Shown: positions 30,539 through 32,108 of the stretch, in pieces
How the letters are laid out: each line of letters starts with the position of its first letter
Numbering within the stretch: position 1 is the first letter of the stretch
Assembly (NCBI GenBank): GCA_016871575.1
Contig: VHCW01000053.1
Coordinates: forward strand, 1-32,108
Source: Verrucomicrobiota bacterium
GTDB lineage: Bacteria; Verrucomicrobiota; Verrucomicrobiia; Palsa-1439
Length of the DNA: 32,108 nt
Direction of reading: 5' to 3'
Made by a program: the position numbers and the translations under genes
The notes under the pieces: model-generated
Told to the model about the DNA's origin: nothing
The model's database searches: none
Seen by the model: only the letters and a program-made list of their open reading frames with translations

Positions 30539-30742
30539 TTGAATCTGATCTTGCGTAATAGAACTGGTCGTTTGATTGCACAGGTAATGACTGAAACCAA
30601 CGGAAACGTTACCTTGCTGAATCGTGTTGGTTATAAGCTCGGATATTACAGCAAAAGTAGCAACACAGTTTTTGATCGCAGCGGGCGTCGTATTGGTAGC
30701 GGCATAGAATTGTTATACAATCTGATACCTCACCAAGGGTAA
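30539..30742 (+). CDS. Small repeat protein with FDRxGRRxG motif
   Basis: A 67-residue protein, probably starting with TTG at 30539 (MNLILRNRTGRLIAQVMTET). It is built of short beta-repeats: NRTGRLIAQV, NRVGYKLGYYSK and FDRSGRRIGSG. Small phage- and plasmid-borne proteins with such G-R-x-x-G repeats are common, but I know no function. It is back to back with the Fic gene (3 bp apart) and followed at once by a degraded second copy. Confidence 0.6.
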   Translation: MNLILRNRTGRLIAQVMTETNGNVTLLNRVGYKLGYYSKSSNTVFDRSGRRIGSGIELLYNLIPHQG

Positions 30743-30883
30743 CCTCGCTAGCTCGGTTGCTAAGGATGATGCGGGGGAGCGAGTGTTGCCCGATACGATT
30801 TCCCTAGTAATGATACCGTGTTTACTCGCAACGGGCAACGTGTAGGCAATGGCGTAGTATTTTGGGTGACCTTGTTAAAATAG
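30738..30883 (+). pseudogene. Frameshifted second copy of the FDRxGRRxG protein
   Basis: Read from 30738, GNLASSVAKDDAGERV matches the start of the neighbouring gene's repeat region. A shift of frame at about 30785 continues it as ARYDFPSNDTVFTRNGQRVG and NGVVFWVTLLK, stop at 30883. Both copies share the S-x-N-T-V-F-x-R-x-G-x-R-x-G pattern. One indel thus breaks a tandem duplicate. Confidence 0.55.
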
Positions 30884-30932
30884 CTCCGAGGGGACATATG
30901 AGTATTCCACTTTCATCTGTGAATTAATCGGT

Positions 30933-31220
30933 TTACTCATCATCGTCCTGTATCGCTTTCAGCAATTCGTCCAAGTCAATTTCCTCAAGCAAGCGTCCGT
31001 CCTCATCAATGTGAACTGCTTTTCGGGAGCATGTTGTCGGCTCCGTCGAGTCTTTCTTCACGCTTTCCTGATTGGCGCAGCAGTAGCTCACCACCTTTTG
31101 CGGCTCAGAATGCTTCAGTTCGGCTGCTGCACTTCCCTGTGACGAGTTTAGTCTTGCTCCGCAGGAGAGACAAGTCTTCAACCCGAGTTCGATTTCTACT
31201 TGGCAAATTGTGCAATTCAT
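30933..31220 (-). CDS. Zinc-ribbon protein of unknown function
   Basis: A 95-residue protein with an N-terminal zinc ribbon: MNCTICQVEI (C3, C6) and CLSCGARL (C17, C20), followed by a polar middle with CC and a C-terminal acidic helix (LEEIDLDELLKAIQDDDE). It starts with ATG at 31220 and has GGAGG about 12 bases upstream. Function unknown; the ribbon/acidic tail suggests a protein- or nucleic-acid-binding adaptor. Confidence 0.6.
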   Translation of the reverse strand: MNCTICQVEIELGLKTCLSCGARLNSSQGSAAAELKHSEPQKVVSYCCANQESVKKDSTEPTTCSRKAVHIDEDGRLLEEIDLDELLKAIQDDDE

Positions 31221-32108
31221 ATTTCAGATTCCTCCATCATGCTGGGCAATGCATTTCGTTAGTTCATGCGTTCATTTATGAACAGGGGTTTCTCTAGAAT
31301 TCTGATTGCCGCTCTTGTTGGTCAACGTCACCATCAACCATTCGATGAATGCTCGTTGAACAGGCATTAACTCTTGCATAGTACCCTCGACAACTTGGCA
31401 ATTAGAACGGCTGCCGAACATGTCTACAAGTCTAAGGTGAGTTTATTTCCGGGCAAGAAATTTCCGACAAAAACTGAAAAACTTACTCTCCATTTACCTA
31501 GAGTGCAGCCAATGCAGCAGAAACAGGGCACTCTTGCACTCTCAGGCATTTGCGAGTTGTTTCTGGTGAGGTCAAAAAGGCAAGCGTAGCTGTCCGAAAT
31601 GGGTGCAGTGGCGCTGGATAGAAGGGGTTCCCAAATCGCAGTGCGACCACCCCACAGTGGTAAATCTTTCCACTCGCCCTGTGCCATCCGCCTCAGCCGC
31701 CTCGCCATTTTTATCTTGGCCACCGCTGTGTTTTCCGGCCTGATGCCCACAGCCATGACAAAGCGCCGTCTCGTAGTGCCGCCAAGACCAGCTGTCGTCC
31801 ATCGTTTCGGCAGGTTGATCCAACTGTTGTCACGGCCACAGCTGCCGCTGACCGTCACTCCCGTCGCCGAGGTCCCGGTGCTGATCCCGGACTCCGCCGT
31901 GCCAACGCTCCAGTGGTTGCCGGTGGGAACCAACGACGGCGAATGGCAGGGCGACCTCCACAGCGTGGTGTACCTTAGGGACAATACCGATTAGATTTTT
32001 CGTTCTTTGCTGGGGATGATTTCATATTGGATTGCGCCCTGCCATTCTTGGCGACGTAACAACCGGGGCCAACTTCCCACGGGTTGGCGCACCGCTCGTG
32101 GACAACTC
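31221..32108. other. Terminal region without a recognisable gene
   Basis: From 31221 to 31423 the sequence is AT-rich and no gene is seen. From about 31424 to 31994 long open frames overlap on both strands (minus 31424-31984, 186 codons; plus 31599-31994, 131 codons). Neither has a family motif I know or a clear ribosome site. The minus frame has a glycine/threonine-rich stretch (TGTSATGVTVSGSCG) that could be a fragment of a larger secreted protein. The last 110 bp show nothing recognisable. Confidence 0.4.

Noticed and set aside
1-32108. CRISPR arrays and transposase genes
   Set aside because: No regularly spaced repeats and no transposase or integrase motifs were seen in the window; the repeats present are palindromic elements and gene fragments.

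Overview
The window is a GC-rich bacterial chromosome segment. I think it comes from a Verrucomicrobiota member. That rests on the gene complement (coaD-yceD-rpmF-plsX-fabH order, PEGA lipoproteins, an Ahb-type heme route, a FeoA with a cysteine-rich N-terminus) and on palindromic repeats sitting in frame inside protein genes. It is an inference; no rRNA or other decisive marker is present. Most genes lie on the minus strand and are tightly packed, with many ATGA or GTGA start/stop overlaps.

Layout. (1) Positions 1-6000, minus strand: a TolC-like protein, lgt, then coaD - DUF177 - rpmF - plsX - fabH - an LsrG-like monooxygenase - an iron-containing alcohol dehydrogenase cut by the window edge. 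This is a core envelope/lipid/CoA block. (2) 6036-10930, minus strand: a ferrous-iron operon read as DtxR-type regulator, beta-barrel-like outer-membrane protein, small cytochrome c, second outer-membrane protein (MetA-like), FeoB, FeoA. The junctions are mostly ATGA overlaps, and a palindromic operator-like site precedes the regulator. (3) 10936-15080: a radical SAM gene, then an accessory patch with MNT/HEPN, AbiEii-like and RelE/ParE-like toxin-antitoxin cassettes. The first 130-143 bp of the radical SAM gene recur twice between these cassettes as truncated copies. (4) 15085-17888: four PEGA-domain lipoprotein genes in tandem, three of them close paralogues. (5) 18063-21605, minus strand: a pentaheme cytochrome c fused to a cytochrome b561-like membrane part, followed by ahbD and ahbC, radical SAM enzymes of the siroheme-dependent heme pathway. 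Facing it on the plus strand (21717-24423) are a divergent electron-transfer flavoprotein pair, a PAS protein and a DUF2148 protein. (6) 24386-28057, minus strand: mnmA, then a nucleoside salvage operon (deoA, purine nucleoside phosphorylase, cdd). (7) 28073-32108: an accessory end with a tRNA 3'-end remnant, a DUF4143 ATPase, an N-terminally truncated Fic protein, a small FDRxGRRxG protein with a frameshifted second copy, a zinc-ribbon protein and about 0.9 kb without a recognisable gene.

The most notable signals are these. The iron operon joins Feo transport to an extracytoplasmic cytochrome and two outer-membrane proteins under a regulator with a C-terminal four-cysteine cluster. The multiheme cytochrome/AhbCD and ETF/PAS/DUF2148 units diverge from a 111-bp shared promoter region. 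Palindromic repeat elements are inserted in frame in feoB, the radical SAM gene (twice), ahbD and etfA, with the same 25-mer in ahbD and etfA. The radical SAM 5' end recurs between toxin-antitoxin modules.
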